64,000 nucleotides of DNA from Paenibacillus sp. FSL K6-1330 (GTDB lineage Bacteria > Bacillota > Bacilli > Paenibacillales > Paenibacillaceae): the NCBI RefSeq assembly GCF_037976825.1, contig NZ_CP150269.1:1841501-1905500 (forward strand), given 5' to 3'. This document shows, piece after piece, positions 1-8,223 of this stretch. Every line of letters starts with the position of its first letter. The first letter of the stretch is position 1. The notes under the pieces were generated by a model. The model searched no databases. It had not been told where the DNA came from and saw only the letters and a list, made by a program, of their open reading frames with translations. Both the position numbers and the translations under genes were made by a program.

Positions 1-444
1 GGGGGATTTGTGAGACTGGAATTTTTTGGCTACCTTCCGCCTTCATTGGCGGAACATCCAAGCGTTAAGTATGAAGGCGGGGGGATGGAATACAAGGAAT
101 TCATGAAGAAATTAAATCAAAGCAACTGGAACATCGGAATTGCGCCCCTCGCTAACAATTCATTTAACAAAGGCAAAACGAATACGAAATTCCGTGAATA
201 CGGCGCCTGCGGTATTCCGGGTATATACTCGAAGTCTCCTGTTTATATGCATTGGGTCGAGCAAGGGGAAACAGGCTACCTAGTTGAGCATAACGAGGAG
301 CATTGGTATGAGGGAATCAAGGCCATGATCGAAGATCCAGAGATGCGGCAGCGAATCAAGGAGAATGCGCAAAGGGCAGCTCGGCAGCATTTTGCACTTC
401 AGACATGCATCGATAACTGGAAGAAATTCATATTCAAAACGTAA
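1..444 (+). CDS. Glycosyltransferase, C-terminal part (cut by window edge)
   Basis: The reading frame is open from base 1, so the true start lies outside the window and only about 147 codons are visible. The visible part matches the C-terminal half of the next gene throughout: FFGYLP against FCGYVP, SNWNIGIAPL against SNWDIGLAPL, and TKFREYGACGIPGIY against NKFREYSACRIPGIY. That is the nucleotide-sugar-binding half of a GT-B type glycosyltransferase, with a conserved Glu/Tyr and Gly-Ile-Pro-Gly loop. It probably adds a sugar to a surface glycan in the cytoplasm. The tandem similarity suggests gene duplication. Acceptor and donor cannot be told from sequence. Confidence 0.75.
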   Translation, partial: GGFVRLEFFGYLPPSLAEHPSVKYEGGGMEYKEFMKKLNQSNWNIGIAPLANNSFNKGKTNTKFREYGACGIPGIYSKSPVYMHWVEQGETGYLVEHNEEHWYEGIKAMIEDPEMRQRIKENAQRAARQHFALQTCIDNWKKFIFKT

Positions 445-466
445 AATCGGGGGAGAGAGCGGGAAC

Positions 467-1495
467 ATGGGGAAAAGAGGGGATATAAACGTTCTCATCA
501 TCGGATCGGATAAAATCGCTTCCTATAAAATCGGCATTGAGCAGCCGCTTCGCCATCTGCAGAAGATGGGAGTCTGCGAATTTGACGTCAGATCCGATAA
601 TGAGATGGACAGATCAAGGCTAGCTGATGCGGATATCGTGCTCTTCTTCCGAACGGTTCAGCCTGAAGCATATAAGTTTCTGGAAATGGCCCGGGAGATG
701 GGAAAAAAAACGGTGTACGTGATCGACGACCATTTTATTGCGATGTCTCCGGGGTCGGATATGGGAAGATATTATCATGATTCCTCACGAAGAAAGACGT
801 ATGTTAAATTTCTGAAAAACGCCCAAATCGTAAAGGTTGCTTCCGGTTTTTTTGCCAAACATCTTGATACGCATTTTAGTCCCCAGAAAATCGTCTATTT
901 TCCGGGAAGCGTTGATTTCGCTGCTATCTCCGGGTTAAGAAAGAACCGCAAGGAAGAAGGTAAAGTTGTGATCGGGTATGAAGGCGGAAAAAAACAGGCG
1001 GCTTTTGAACCGGTTACCAGTGCATTGATTAAAATCATCGGGAAATATGGGGATAAAATCAGAATGGAGTTCTGCGGGTATGTTCCTGATGAACTCAGAG
1101 AGAAGCCACAGGTCTATACGGAATCTTATGACGAGAACTATAAAAAATTTCTGAAACGCCTCTATCAGTCAAACTGGGATATCGGGTTGGCTCCGTTGGA
1201 ACGAACGCTGCTGCATGATTGCAAAAGCAACAATAAATTCCGAGAATATTCCGCCTGTAGGATTCCGGGAATTTATACTTCCTCTCCAGCTTACGAAGAA
1301 TGGGTAACCGGAAAGGAAAACGGTCTGATTGTTTCCAGTACTGGTGATGATTGGTATGAAGCTATGGTCCAACTGATAGAGCAACCGGAACTGCGCCAGA
1401 GCATTGCAGAACATGCCGAACAAGTAGCATGGGCGAATTTTTCAGTGGAAGCTTGCGCCGAACGATGGCGTTCACAAATTCTAATGTCGGAATGA
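467..1495 (+). CDS. GT-B type glycosyltransferase (family 1-like)
   Basis: 342 residues. An upstream in-frame start at 365 would overlap the previous gene by 80 bases. ATG 467 is preferred because the purine-rich GGGGGAGAGAGCGGG lies just ahead of it. The N-terminal half opens with a Rossmann-like strand (INVLIIGS, about residues 6-13). The C-terminal half carries the FCGYVP, SNWDIGLAPL and FREYSACRIPGIY blocks shared with its upstream paralogue. The family transfers sugars from activated donors to an acceptor. With the aminotransferase, ATP-grasp and dTDP-sugar genes downstream, a role in a decorated surface glycan (S-layer or spore surface) is inferred. Donor and acceptor are unknown. Confidence 0.75.
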   Translation: MGKRGDINVLIIGSDKIASYKIGIEQPLRHLQKMGVCEFDVRSDNEMDRSRLADADIVLFFRTVQPEAYKFLEMAREMGKKTVYVIDDHFIAMSPGSDMGRYYHDSSRRKTYVKFLKNAQIVKVASGFFAKHLDTHFSPQKIVYFPGSVDFAAISGLRKNRKEEGKVVIGYEGGKKQAAFEPVTSALIKIIGKYGDKIRMEFCGYVPDELREKPQVYTESYDENYKKFLKRLYQSNWDIGLAPLERTLLHDCKSNNKFREYSACRIPGIYTSSPAYEEWVTGKENGLIVSSTGDDWYEAMVQLIEQPELRQSIAEHAEQVAWANFSVEACAERWRSQILMSE

Positions 1496-1522
1496 CGAGG
1501 GATTATGAAAGGAGAGGTTCAC

Positions 1523-2656
1523 TTGGACCATAAGCTGATACCCGTTCTTCAACCGAGTATAGGTCAAGAGGAGATCGACGCTGTGGCAGATGTTTTACGG
1601 TCAGGATGGCTTGGACTTGGCCCCAAAACGGAACAGTTCGAGCAGGAATTTGCCAAGTATGTCGGCAGCCGTTTCGCGGTTGCGCTAAATTCTGGTACGG
1701 CCGCGCTCCATCTGGCCATGGACATTTTGGGTATTGGGCCGGGTGACGAGGTCATCGTGCCTTCCATCACGTTCATATCCACTGTCCATGCGGTTAGTTA
1801 TGTGGGAGCAACGCCGGTTTTTGCGGATATTGAACCCGATACGATGAACATATCACCGGAAGATATCAAACGGAAGATAACAGATAAAACCAAGGCAATT
1901 ATCGTCGTTCACATGGGCGGGCATCCCTGCGATATGGATACTATCCATGAGTTGGCGCATGCCAATGGAATCAAGGTAGTAGAAGATGCTGCGCATGCAT
2001 GCGGTGCCGAATATAAAGGCAAAAAGATCGGCTCGATCAGCGATATTACCTGCTTCAGTTTTCACGCAGTCAAAAATTTGACGAGTGGTGAAGGCGGGGC
2101 GATCACCTGCAATACAGAGTGGATGAATCGTAAGCTGCGTGAGAAGCGGTGGGTTGGTATCTCCCGGGATACGTGGATACGATCGTCGCATGAAAAGGTG
2201 TATGCATGGCAGTATTTCGTTGATGACGTAGGGTATAAATATCATATGAATGATATGCAGGCTGCCATCGGGCTCGTTCAGTTAAAAAAGCTGCACCAAC
2301 TGAACGGAAGACGAAAGGAAATAGCGGCTCACTACCAATCCGAATTAAATGACTTGGAATGGCTGGAACTTCCTCAGGAACAAATGTATGCTCATAGCTC
2401 CTGGCATTTGTTCCAAGTTAAATTCAGCAAAGAAAACTCGAGAGATCGCATGATTGGCCACTTGCAGGAACACAATATCGCGACGGGTGTTCATTACTAT
2501 CCATGTCACCTGCATCCTAGCTACCTGCATTTAAAAGCCATCGTGCCGCTATCCTCAGAGATCTGGAAAAGAATTCTAACTCTTCCCATTCATCCGAATA
2601 TCACAGAAGAGGATATGGATCGGATCATAACCCGTATAAGGGAGTTTAAGCCATGA
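1523..2656 (+). CDS. DegT/DnrJ/EryC1/StrS-family PLP aminotransferase
   Basis: 377 residues from TTG 1523, preferred over ATG 1505 because AAAGGAGAGG (1508-1517) sits at ideal spacing before the TTG and would overlap a start at 1505. The order is typical of the family: LRSGWLGLGPKTEQFE near the N-terminus, ALNSGTAALHLA for phosphate binding, EDAAHACGAEYKGKKIG, and FSFHAVKNLTSGEGG with the PLP-binding lysine at about residue 184. These enzymes put an amino group on a nucleotide-linked keto-sugar, usually dTDP- or UDP-bound. rfbB nearby would supply a dTDP-4-keto-6-deoxyglucose substrate, which is inference. Its end overlaps the next start by four bases (ATGA), so the two are translationally coupled. 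Confidence 0.9.
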   Translation: MDHKLIPVLQPSIGQEEIDAVADVLRSGWLGLGPKTEQFEQEFAKYVGSRFAVALNSGTAALHLAMDILGIGPGDEVIVPSITFISTVHAVSYVGATPVFADIEPDTMNISPEDIKRKITDKTKAIIVVHMGGHPCDMDTIHELAHANGIKVVEDAAHACGAEYKGKKIGSISDITCFSFHAVKNLTSGEGGAITCNTEWMNRKLREKRWVGISRDTWIRSSHEKVYAWQYFVDDVGYKYHMNDMQAAIGLVQLKKLHQLNGRRKEIAAHYQSELNDLEWLELPQEQMYAHSSWHLFQVKFSKENSRDRMIGHLQEHNIATGVHYYPCHLHPSYLHLKAIVPLSSEIWKRILTLPIHPNITEEDMDRIITRIREFKP

Positions 2657-3828
2657 GAAAACTGTTGGTTCTAGGTGCAGGAATCTCTCAGCTTCCATTA
2701 ATCGAAACTGCGAAAAGAATGGGGTTGTACGTCATTGTTGTGAGCCGCTATGGAAACTACCCGGGATTTGCCCAGGCTGACAAGTTTTATTATGAGGATA
2801 CAACCGATATGGATAAGGTAGTTGAAATCGCCCGTCTTGAAGGAATTCATGGAATCTGTACAACGGGGACGGATGTGGCCGTCAAGTCGATTGGCAAAGT
2901 AGTGGATGAATTGGGAGTAAGCGGATTGAGTTATGAATCCGCTCTACTCTCCTCAAATAAATGGAAGATGAAACAGGCTTTTATGAAACATGGCGTACGA
3001 ACGGCCCGATTTCTGAAAGTCCAAACCTTGCAGGAAGCTTACAGCGCTTTCGAAGTATTGTCGCCGCCGCTTATCTTTAAGGCAGTGGACGGGGGAGCAA
3101 GCAAGGGAATTGTGAAGGTTGCGGATATCGCCCATGTGGAATACGCATTTGAAACCGTGCGCAAGGATACGAAACTGGATTTTTTCATCGTTGAAGAGTT
3201 TATTGAAGGAACCGAGTTCGGCGCACAGGCATTCGTTTACGATAACCAAATTCAATTCATCATGCCGCACGGGGATTTCGTCTTTTATGGGGATACCGGT
3301 GTTCCCATCGGTCATTATGTCCCATATGAATTGCCCGAAGAAGTGCAGCAGGATCTGTTTTCCCAGTTGAAACAAAGTATCGAAGCGCTGAAATTAAATC
3401 ATTGCGCAATCAATGCGGATTTTATTTTGAAAGACGGGCATGTGTATGTTCTTGAAATCGGAGGCAGAGCAGGAGCTACATGCTTACCCGAACTGGTGTC
3501 CACTTTCTATGGATTCGATTACTATGAGCAGATCATCAAGGCTGCTCTTCGTATGAATCCGTCATTTCCCTCTCATACTTCACAGCCTTGTGCGTGTGAA
3601 CTACTGATCTCCGATAAAGATGGGGATATTACTGGACTTGAGAACGGAAATGATCAGCATGAGAATATTATTCAAATATCATTTGATTATCATATAGGCG
3701 AGAAGGTAAATAAATTCAGGGTTGGCACAGACCGAATCGGCCAGATCATCGTGAAAGGGGACCGTTTGGAAGAAGTGCTAAGCCTGCTGGAAGAAGTTAA
3801 AGAGAAGATAAGAATCGACTTAGGATAG
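2653..3828 (+). CDS. ATP-grasp domain enzyme (carboxylate-amine ligase type)
   Basis: 391 residues. The N-terminus is a pre-ATP-grasp Rossmann fold (KLLVLGAGISQLPLI). ATP-grasp blocks follow: SSNKWKMKQAFMKHGVRTARF, then PLIFKAVDGGASKGI (phosphate-binding loop), FIVEEFIEGTEFGAQAFV, and the metal-binding NADFILKDGHVYVLEIGGRAGA. The family joins a carboxylate to an amine or thiol through an acyl phosphate using ATP. Next to an aminotransferase in a glycan cluster, it may attach an amino acid or another acid to an amino-sugar; that is inference. It starts inside the preceding stop codon and is followed by a hairpin that may end this first transcription unit. Confidence 0.8.
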   Translation: MRKLLVLGAGISQLPLIETAKRMGLYVIVVSRYGNYPGFAQADKFYYEDTTDMDKVVEIARLEGIHGICTTGTDVAVKSIGKVVDELGVSGLSYESALLSSNKWKMKQAFMKHGVRTARFLKVQTLQEAYSAFEVLSPPLIFKAVDGGASKGIVKVADIAHVEYAFETVRKDTKLDFFIVEEFIEGTEFGAQAFVYDNQIQFIMPHGDFVFYGDTGVPIGHYVPYELPEEVQQDLFSQLKQSIEALKLNHCAINADFILKDGHVYVLEIGGRAGATCLPELVSTFYGFDYYEQIIKAALRMNPSFPSHTSQPCACELLISDKDGDITGLENGNDQHENIIQISFDYHIGEKVNKFRVGTDRIGQIIVKGDRLEEVLSLLEEVKEKIRIDLG

Positions 3829-3848
3829 ATCTCATATATATCATATCG

Positions 3849-3881
3849 AAATCTCGATCTGCAGCAGCGATCGGGATTTTT
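3849..3881 (+). terminator. Imperfect Rho-independent terminator after the ATP-grasp gene
   Basis: An AAATCTCGATC arm pairs with GATCGGGATTT across a short loop and is followed by a T tract. There is one wobble or mismatch in the stem. Confidence 0.6.
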
Positions 3882-3936
3882 ACATGGGGGAGAGCATTGC
3901 CTATATCCTAATTTGGGATTAGACATATAAATAATT

Positions 3937-3974
3937 GAGAGAGCGGCAACCGACGTTTTCGGTAAAGCTCTCTC
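3937..3974 (+). promoter_or_regulatory. Leader hairpin upstream of rfbC
   Basis: GAGAGAGC at 3937-3944 pairs perfectly with GCTCTCTC at 3967-3974, and CCGA/TCGG can pair inside. There is no T run behind it, so it is not a standard terminator. It lies about 25 bases before the rfbC start and could stabilise or regulate the leader. Confidence 0.4.
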
Positions 3975-3998
3975 TAATCCATGTACCGGAGGCAGCAG

Positions 3999-4556
3999 AT
4001 GAAAATCACGGATACAAAGCTCCAAGGCGTGAAACGGATTGAACCGGCCGTTCACCAAGACCATCGGGGATTTTTTATGGAAAGTTTCAATGATCGAGTT
4101 CTTAAAGGATGCGGCATTAACGACCATTTTATTCAGGACAATCACTCGATGTCACGTGAGGCGGGTGTTATTAGAGGACTGCATTACCAACTGTCTCCCG
4201 AGGGACAGACGAAATTAATCCGCGTTGTAAGCGGGGCGATCTATGATGTGGTCGTTGATATTCGGTCGGGCTCTCCTACCTATGGACAATGGCAAGGTTT
4301 TATCTTATCTGCAGCCAATTACCTTCAACTTCTCGTTCCCAAAGGATTTGCCCATGGTTTTTGTACCCTTGTTCACGATACGGAGGTCATATACAAGGTC
4401 GATGCCTACTATTCGCCAGAGCATGATCGAGGTATAGCCTGGAACGATCCGGATCTTAATATCGATTGGCCTGTGAACAAACCTGTTCTCTCAGACAAAG
4501 ATTCAAAGCATCCTCGATTGGCTTTGGCAGAAAATAACTATATATACGAGGGGTGA
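3999..4556 (+). CDS. rfbC: dTDP-4-dehydrorhamnose 3,5-epimerase
   Basis: 185 residues from ATG 3999, chosen over ATG 3981 because CGGAGG (3987-3992) lies correctly before it and the length then matches the usual 180-190. The cupin fold is marked by the early HQDHRGFFMESF block, QDNHS, the catalytic-His region GVIRGLHYQ (His62), LVPKGFAHGF and the end block YSPEHDRGIAWNDPDL. It epimerises C3 and C5 of dTDP-4-keto-6-deoxyglucose in the dTDP-L-rhamnose pathway in the cytoplasm. rfbB lies seven bases downstream. rfbA and rfbD are not in this window. Confidence 0.95.
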   Translation: MKITDTKLQGVKRIEPAVHQDHRGFFMESFNDRVLKGCGINDHFIQDNHSMSREAGVIRGLHYQLSPEGQTKLIRVVSGAIYDVVVDIRSGSPTYGQWQGFILSAANYLQLLVPKGFAHGFCTLVHDTEVIYKVDAYYSPEHDRGIAWNDPDLNIDWPVNKPVLSDKDSKHPRLALAENNYIYEG

Positions 4557-4562
4557 GGTGGC

Positions 4563-5549
4563 ATGAAGATCGTTGTCACAGGCGGTGCGGGATTTATAGG
4601 CAGTAACTTTATACGATATATGCTGTCTCAACATCCGCATGACGAATTTATTAATGTGGATTTATTAACTTATGCCGGCCATTCAGGCAATCTTATGGAT
4701 GTACAGACGAATCCCCAATATCGCTTTGTGAAAGCGGACATAAGAGACCGGGCGGCAGTTGAACCGCTCTTCAAAAAGGGGGTTGATGCGGTAGTAAATT
4801 TTGCAGCTGAGTCTCATGTCGATCGAAGCATAGTGCAGCCTGAATTATTTGTCATGACGAATGTGATTGGAACTCAGACGCTCCTCGATTTGTCCAGGCA
4901 ATATGGTGTCTGCAAGTTTGTTCAGGTTTCTACGGATGAAGTTTACGGAACGCTTGGAGCCAATGGATTATTTACCGAAGAATCACCGCTTCAACCCAAC
5001 AGTCCTTATTCTGCAAGCAAAGCAGGCGCCGATTTGCTTGTTCGAGCTTATTATGAGACGTTTGGATTACCGATCAATATCACGCGCTGTTCAAATAATT
5101 ACGGCCCATATCAGTATCCTGAAAAGCTAATACCGCTTATCATTTACAATGCTTTGCATAACAAGCCCCTTCCGGTGTATGGCGACGGTTTGAACGTTCG
5201 CGATTGGCTGTACGTAGAAGATCATTGCCGGGCAATCGATCTGGTTTTGCGCCGCGGCGTTGATGGAGAAATATATAATATTGGAGGACACAATGAAAGG
5301 AATAATTTGCAGGTCATCCGTACGATCCTGACTGAACTGAACAAACCTGAATCATTGATTCAGCACATTGAAGATCGCCTAGGACATGATCGTCGTTATG
5401 CGATTAATGCTGATAAGATAAGGAAGGAGCTTGGTTGGACTCCCCAATATAATTATGAAAGCGGCATTCGTGCGACGATCCGATGGTATCAGGACAACAT
5501 AGCTTGGCTTGAACAAGTTCTAACACCGCTAGGAGAGCAAGGGGATTAA
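4563..5549 (+). CDS. rfbB: dTDP-glucose 4,6-dehydratase
   Basis: 328 residues, normal for the family. The NAD-binding GGAGFIG is at residues 7-13. NFAAESHVDRSI and STDEVYG carry the active-site Thr-Asp-Glu, and the YSASK motif gives Tyr149/Lys153. RCSNNYGPYQYPEKLIP and NVRDWLYVEDHCRAI are further family marks. It converts dTDP-glucose to dTDP-4-keto-6-deoxyglucose, the substrate of rfbC, and possibly of the aminotransferase upstream. It follows rfbC closely and a strong terminator follows it, so rfbC-rfbB form a short unit. Confidence 0.97.
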   Translation: MKIVVTGGAGFIGSNFIRYMLSQHPHDEFINVDLLTYAGHSGNLMDVQTNPQYRFVKADIRDRAAVEPLFKKGVDAVVNFAAESHVDRSIVQPELFVMTNVIGTQTLLDLSRQYGVCKFVQVSTDEVYGTLGANGLFTEESPLQPNSPYSASKAGADLLVRAYYETFGLPINITRCSNNYGPYQYPEKLIPLIIYNALHNKPLPVYGDGLNVRDWLYVEDHCRAIDLVLRRGVDGEIYNIGGHNERNNLQVIRTILTELNKPESLIQHIEDRLGHDRRYAINADKIRKELGWTPQYNYESGIRATIRWYQDNIAWLEQVLTPLGEQGD

Positions 5550-5610
5550 AGGGCTTGCCCTAATTTGTTTTCGTTTAGCTGAATAAGACCAAGAATTTAT
5601 AATGGAATGA

Positions 5611-5645
5611 AACGCCGATGCTGAATGCTTTAATCGGCGTTTTTT
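5611..5645 (+). terminator. Rho-independent terminator after rfbB
   Basis: AACGCCGAT pairs with ATCGGCGTT around a 13-base loop, followed by TTTTTT. Confidence 0.9.
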
Positions 5646-5695
5646 GGTGCATTAAAGGTCTAGTTAGCATTTATCTTCCATGTTAAAACCTTTCA

Positions 5696-5725
5696 GCATA
5701 CCACTTCTGCCGCAAGGTCATCCTA
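5696..5725 (+). promoter_or_regulatory. Candidate sigma-G/sigma-F promoter of the spore lipoprotein gene
   Basis: GCATA (5696-5700) fits the -35 pattern GNATR and CATCCTA (5719-5725) fits the -10 pattern CATNNTA, with an 18-base spacer. The yhcN family is forespore-expressed in Bacillus, which agrees. The ribosome site GGAGG and ATG 5767 follow about 40 bases downstream. A match to short consensus only. Confidence 0.45.
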
Positions 5726-5766
5726 TACGATGTTACTACACTCATTATAGAGATGGAGGATGAATC

Positions 5767-6939
5767 ATGATTAAATCCAAGGCCCTCAACCTGACCGTCT
5801 CCACGGCATTGCTGCTCAGTATGGCTGCAGTAGCAGGATGCGGTAACGCCAATGACGGCAACACAACACGTACGAAAAATGTGGACGGTGGCCGTATCGG
5901 TGTGAATTCCGTACGGAACAATCAGAATGTCCGCAGCACGCAGCAGCATGACCTGACCAACCTGAAATACAGCAAGACGCTGTCGAAAAAAGTTTCGGAT
6001 ATCAGTGGTTTAGGTACAGCCCACGTATTCGTGACGAACCGCAATGCGTATGTCTCGCTGTCCAGGGAGGGCATGAACACCAACAACACTAATAACACGA
6101 ACAACATTAATGGTCATGTGACGGGTATGAGCACGGGTGCAAATCGTGCCACTGACCGTACGATGACGGGCACAAACACAACGAATGTTAGAAATCGTAC
6201 CTTCGGCACTTCAAGTACAGGCAGCGTAGGTCTTCTGCGAGGCATGGCAAATGATACAAGACGCGCAGTGGACAATACAACAGGTCTTGGCCGAACAGCC
6301 GATAACCGTGGATTTGGCGTAAATGGAACAACGACCCGTGGCGGATTTGGCGGCAGCAATTATAATACGTTAAACGGAACACGCTCAAATGGACTTATGG
6401 GTACTAACGGCACACGCACTGATGGAATTATGGGAACACGCACTGACGGACTTATGGGTACACGCACGGATGGACTTACGGGAACACGTACTGATGGACT
6501 TATGGGTACTGACGGTATACGAACCAACAGCCTTACAGGAACTAGGGGAACGACTAATAACACTTATATGGGAACAGGCATTAATGGCGTTCCTTATGGC
6601 ACTTACAACAATAATAACATGGGTATGATGAGCACTCGTGAAGAGGTTCCTCAGCATGTTCGTCATGAAATTACGAGCAAGATTCGCAAAACCGCTCCAC
6701 ATATCAGTCAAGTATATGTTTCCACAGATGAAGGATTTTATCAGCATGCTAATCGTTTTGGAACGGACGGTCGTGCAGCGAACACGGTTGGAACGCTTTC
6801 CCGCGATTTCGGCACGTGGATTAACCGTGTATTTCCACTGAACCTTGGCGGTCGTGACGGCATGAACGATACCCGCGGCAACCTGATGAAGAATGATACG
6901 GATGACGGTTGGTTTGGCGGTAATCGTAACAGCCGGTAA
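5767..6939 (+). CDS. YhcN/YlaJ-family sporulation lipoprotein with long low-complexity insert
   Basis: 390 residues. A signal peptide ends in the lipobox AVAGC with Cys25 as the lipidated residue, so the protein is anchored on the outer face of a membrane. The family core is split: HDLTNLKYSKTLSKKVSDI and GTAHVFVTNRNAYVSLS lie near residues 60-100, and the rest (EEVPQHVRHEITSKIRKTA, ISQVYVSTDEGFY) near 290-335. Between them lies about 190 residues of Asn/Gly/Thr/Arg-rich sequence, including tandem GTRTDGLM units. Usual YhcN proteins are much shorter. The family associates with the spore inner membrane and cortex. A single gene between two terminators, with a sigma-G-like promoter. Confidence 0.8.
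   Translation: MIKSKALNLTVSTALLLSMAAVAGCGNANDGNTTRTKNVDGGRIGVNSVRNNQNVRSTQQHDLTNLKYSKTLSKKVSDISGLGTAHVFVTNRNAYVSLSREGMNTNNTNNTNNINGHVTGMSTGANRATDRTMTGTNTTNVRNRTFGTSSTGSVGLLRGMANDTRRAVDNTTGLGRTADNRGFGVNGTTTRGGFGGSNYNTLNGTRSNGLMGTNGTRTDGIMGTRTDGLMGTRTDGLTGTRTDGLMGTDGIRTNSLTGTRGTTNNTYMGTGINGVPYGTYNNNNMGMMSTREEVPQHVRHEITSKIRKTAPHISQVYVSTDEGFYQHANRFGTDGRAANTVGTLSRDFGTWINRVFPLNLGGRDGMNDTRGNLMKNDTDDGWFGGNRNSR
6376..6537 (+). repeat. Tandem 24-bp coding repeat
   Basis: Six to seven copies of a 24-base unit (sometimes lengthened by 9 bases) encode GTRTDGLM and variants inside the spore lipoprotein. Third positions vary between copies, so the array is not very recent, but length change by slippage between strains would be expected. 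Confidence 0.85.
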
Positions 6940-6951
6940 AACCTCTATACC

Positions 6952-7003
6952 AAAAGGAGCTGCCCTTTAGGAATGAAATTATCCCTAAAAAGGCAGCTCC
7001 TTT
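6952..7003. terminator. Bidirectional terminator between spore lipoprotein gene and nagA
   Basis: AAAGGAGCTGCC pairs with GGCAGCTCCTTT, extended by TTTAGGGA-like inner pairing around the loop. A/T runs on both sides serve the two convergent genes. Confidence 0.85.
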
Positions 7004-7035
7004 GCTTTGTTTGCTATATGCAATCATCAATCAGA

Positions 7036-8223
7036 TTAATGTTTGCGTTGTCCTTGAATCCAAACGCCTTGAAGCTCTAGATCACTTGTAAGCATTAGCA
7101 CGTCGGCAAGCTTGCCGGCTTCAAGAGAGCCTGTAAGATCAGCGATACCGATTTTTGTGGCGGGATTAAGACTTCCGACGCGGGAAGCCTGTTCAATGCT
7201 CAATCCAACCTCTCGGACCAACAGCTGAAAGCCTTTGATCATCGTCAGCGTACTGCCAGCCAGACTGTCTCTGTTGCTCTTGAGCGTGGCGATGCCGTTC
7301 TCCACAACAACTGGCAGGTCACCCAGCGTATATTCGCCGTCAGCCATACCAGTCGCGGACATCGCATCGGTAATCAGAATCAGATTTCCGTCTTGCTTCA
7401 TACGGGCCAGAATCCGAATGGCTGCGGGGTGGACATGGATACCGTCAGCGATAATCTCGCAGCTTAAGCGATCATCACTCAGCATTGCGCCCACCACGCC
7501 AGGCTTGCGGTGATGCAGTCCTGTCATTGCATTAAACGTATGCACACCATGGCTAAGACCTGCTTCCACGGCGGCCTCGACTTCCTCATAGGTGGCATCC
7601 GTATGCCCCAAGGCGGCCACGATCCCGTGGTTGTTCAGCCAAGAGACAGCCTCTAGTGCTCCCTCACGCTCCGGTGCCAGCGTCACCTGGCGAACCAGGT
7701 CAGGGTATTTAGACACCCACTCTTCCAGCCAGTCGATATTAGCATGGACGATATGCTCCGGATTTTGTGCGCCAGGCCATTTTGGACTGATAAAAGGGCC
7801 TTCCAGATGTACGCCTACCAGTCTTGTGTAAGGCATATCTTGGCTCTGGTAGTCGTTAACTTCTTGCAATACATGGTCGATGGCTGCCTTAGGGGCCGTC
7901 ATCGTGGTAGCAAGCATGGCCGTAGTGCCCTGAGAGCTGTGGAACGACGTGATTTTATCCAGGACATCCTTGGTGGCATCCATGAAATCTTCACCGTTAC
8001 CCCCGTGTACGTGGATATCAATAAAACCGGGAATAATGTAGCCATCCGGTTGATTGATCACTTCCGCTGCTGCCTGCTTCAGATCAGCAGGGAGCCCGGA
8101 AGTATCACCGGCGTATGAAATGCTCTCTCCTTGAATGGCCAGCACGCCGTCTTTGCAGATGCCGTTTGGCGTCAGGACTTGACCATACAGCAGTTGGACA
8201 GATTCTTTTCGTTCGCCACTCAT
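7036..8223 (-). CDS. nagA: N-acetylglucosamine-6-phosphate deacetylase
   Basis: 395 residues. A longer frame reaches 8298, but the start at 8223 is chosen because its ATG overlaps the nagB stop as ATGA, the usual coupling. Family marks are GYIPGFIDIHVHGGNGEDFM-type metal-binding residues near the N-terminus, HLEGPFISPKWPGAQNP, ALGHTDATYEE and HTFNAMTGLHHRKPGVVG, and LITDAMSATGM with the catalytic Asp near the C-terminus. It removes acetate from GlcNAc-6-P to give GlcN-6-P, the NagB substrate, in the cytoplasm. Last gene of the rpiR-nagB-nagA operon. Confidence 0.97.
   Translation of the reverse strand: MSGERKESVQLLYGQVLTPNGICKDGVLAIQGESISYAGDTSGLPADLKQAAAEVINQPDGYIIPGFIDIHVHGGNGEDFMDATKDVLDKITSFHSSQGTTAMLATTMTAPKAAIDHVLQEVNDYQSQDMPYTRLVGVHLEGPFISPKWPGAQNPEHIVHANIDWLEEWVSKYPDLVRQVTLAPEREGALEAVSWLNNHGIVAALGHTDATYEEVEAAVEAGLSHGVHTFNAMTGLHHRKPGVVGAMLSDDRLSCEIIADGIHVHPAAIRILARMKQDGNLILITDAMSATGMADGEYTLGDLPVVVENGIATLKSNRDSLAGSTLTMIKGFQLLVREVGLSIEQASRVGSLNPATKIGIADLTGSLEAGKLADVLMLTSDLELQGVWIQGQRKH

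Noticed and set aside
6360..6747. Minus-strand frames rich in Val/Pro/Ser opposite the spore lipoprotein repeat
   Set aside because: Produced by the tandem repeat read backwards.
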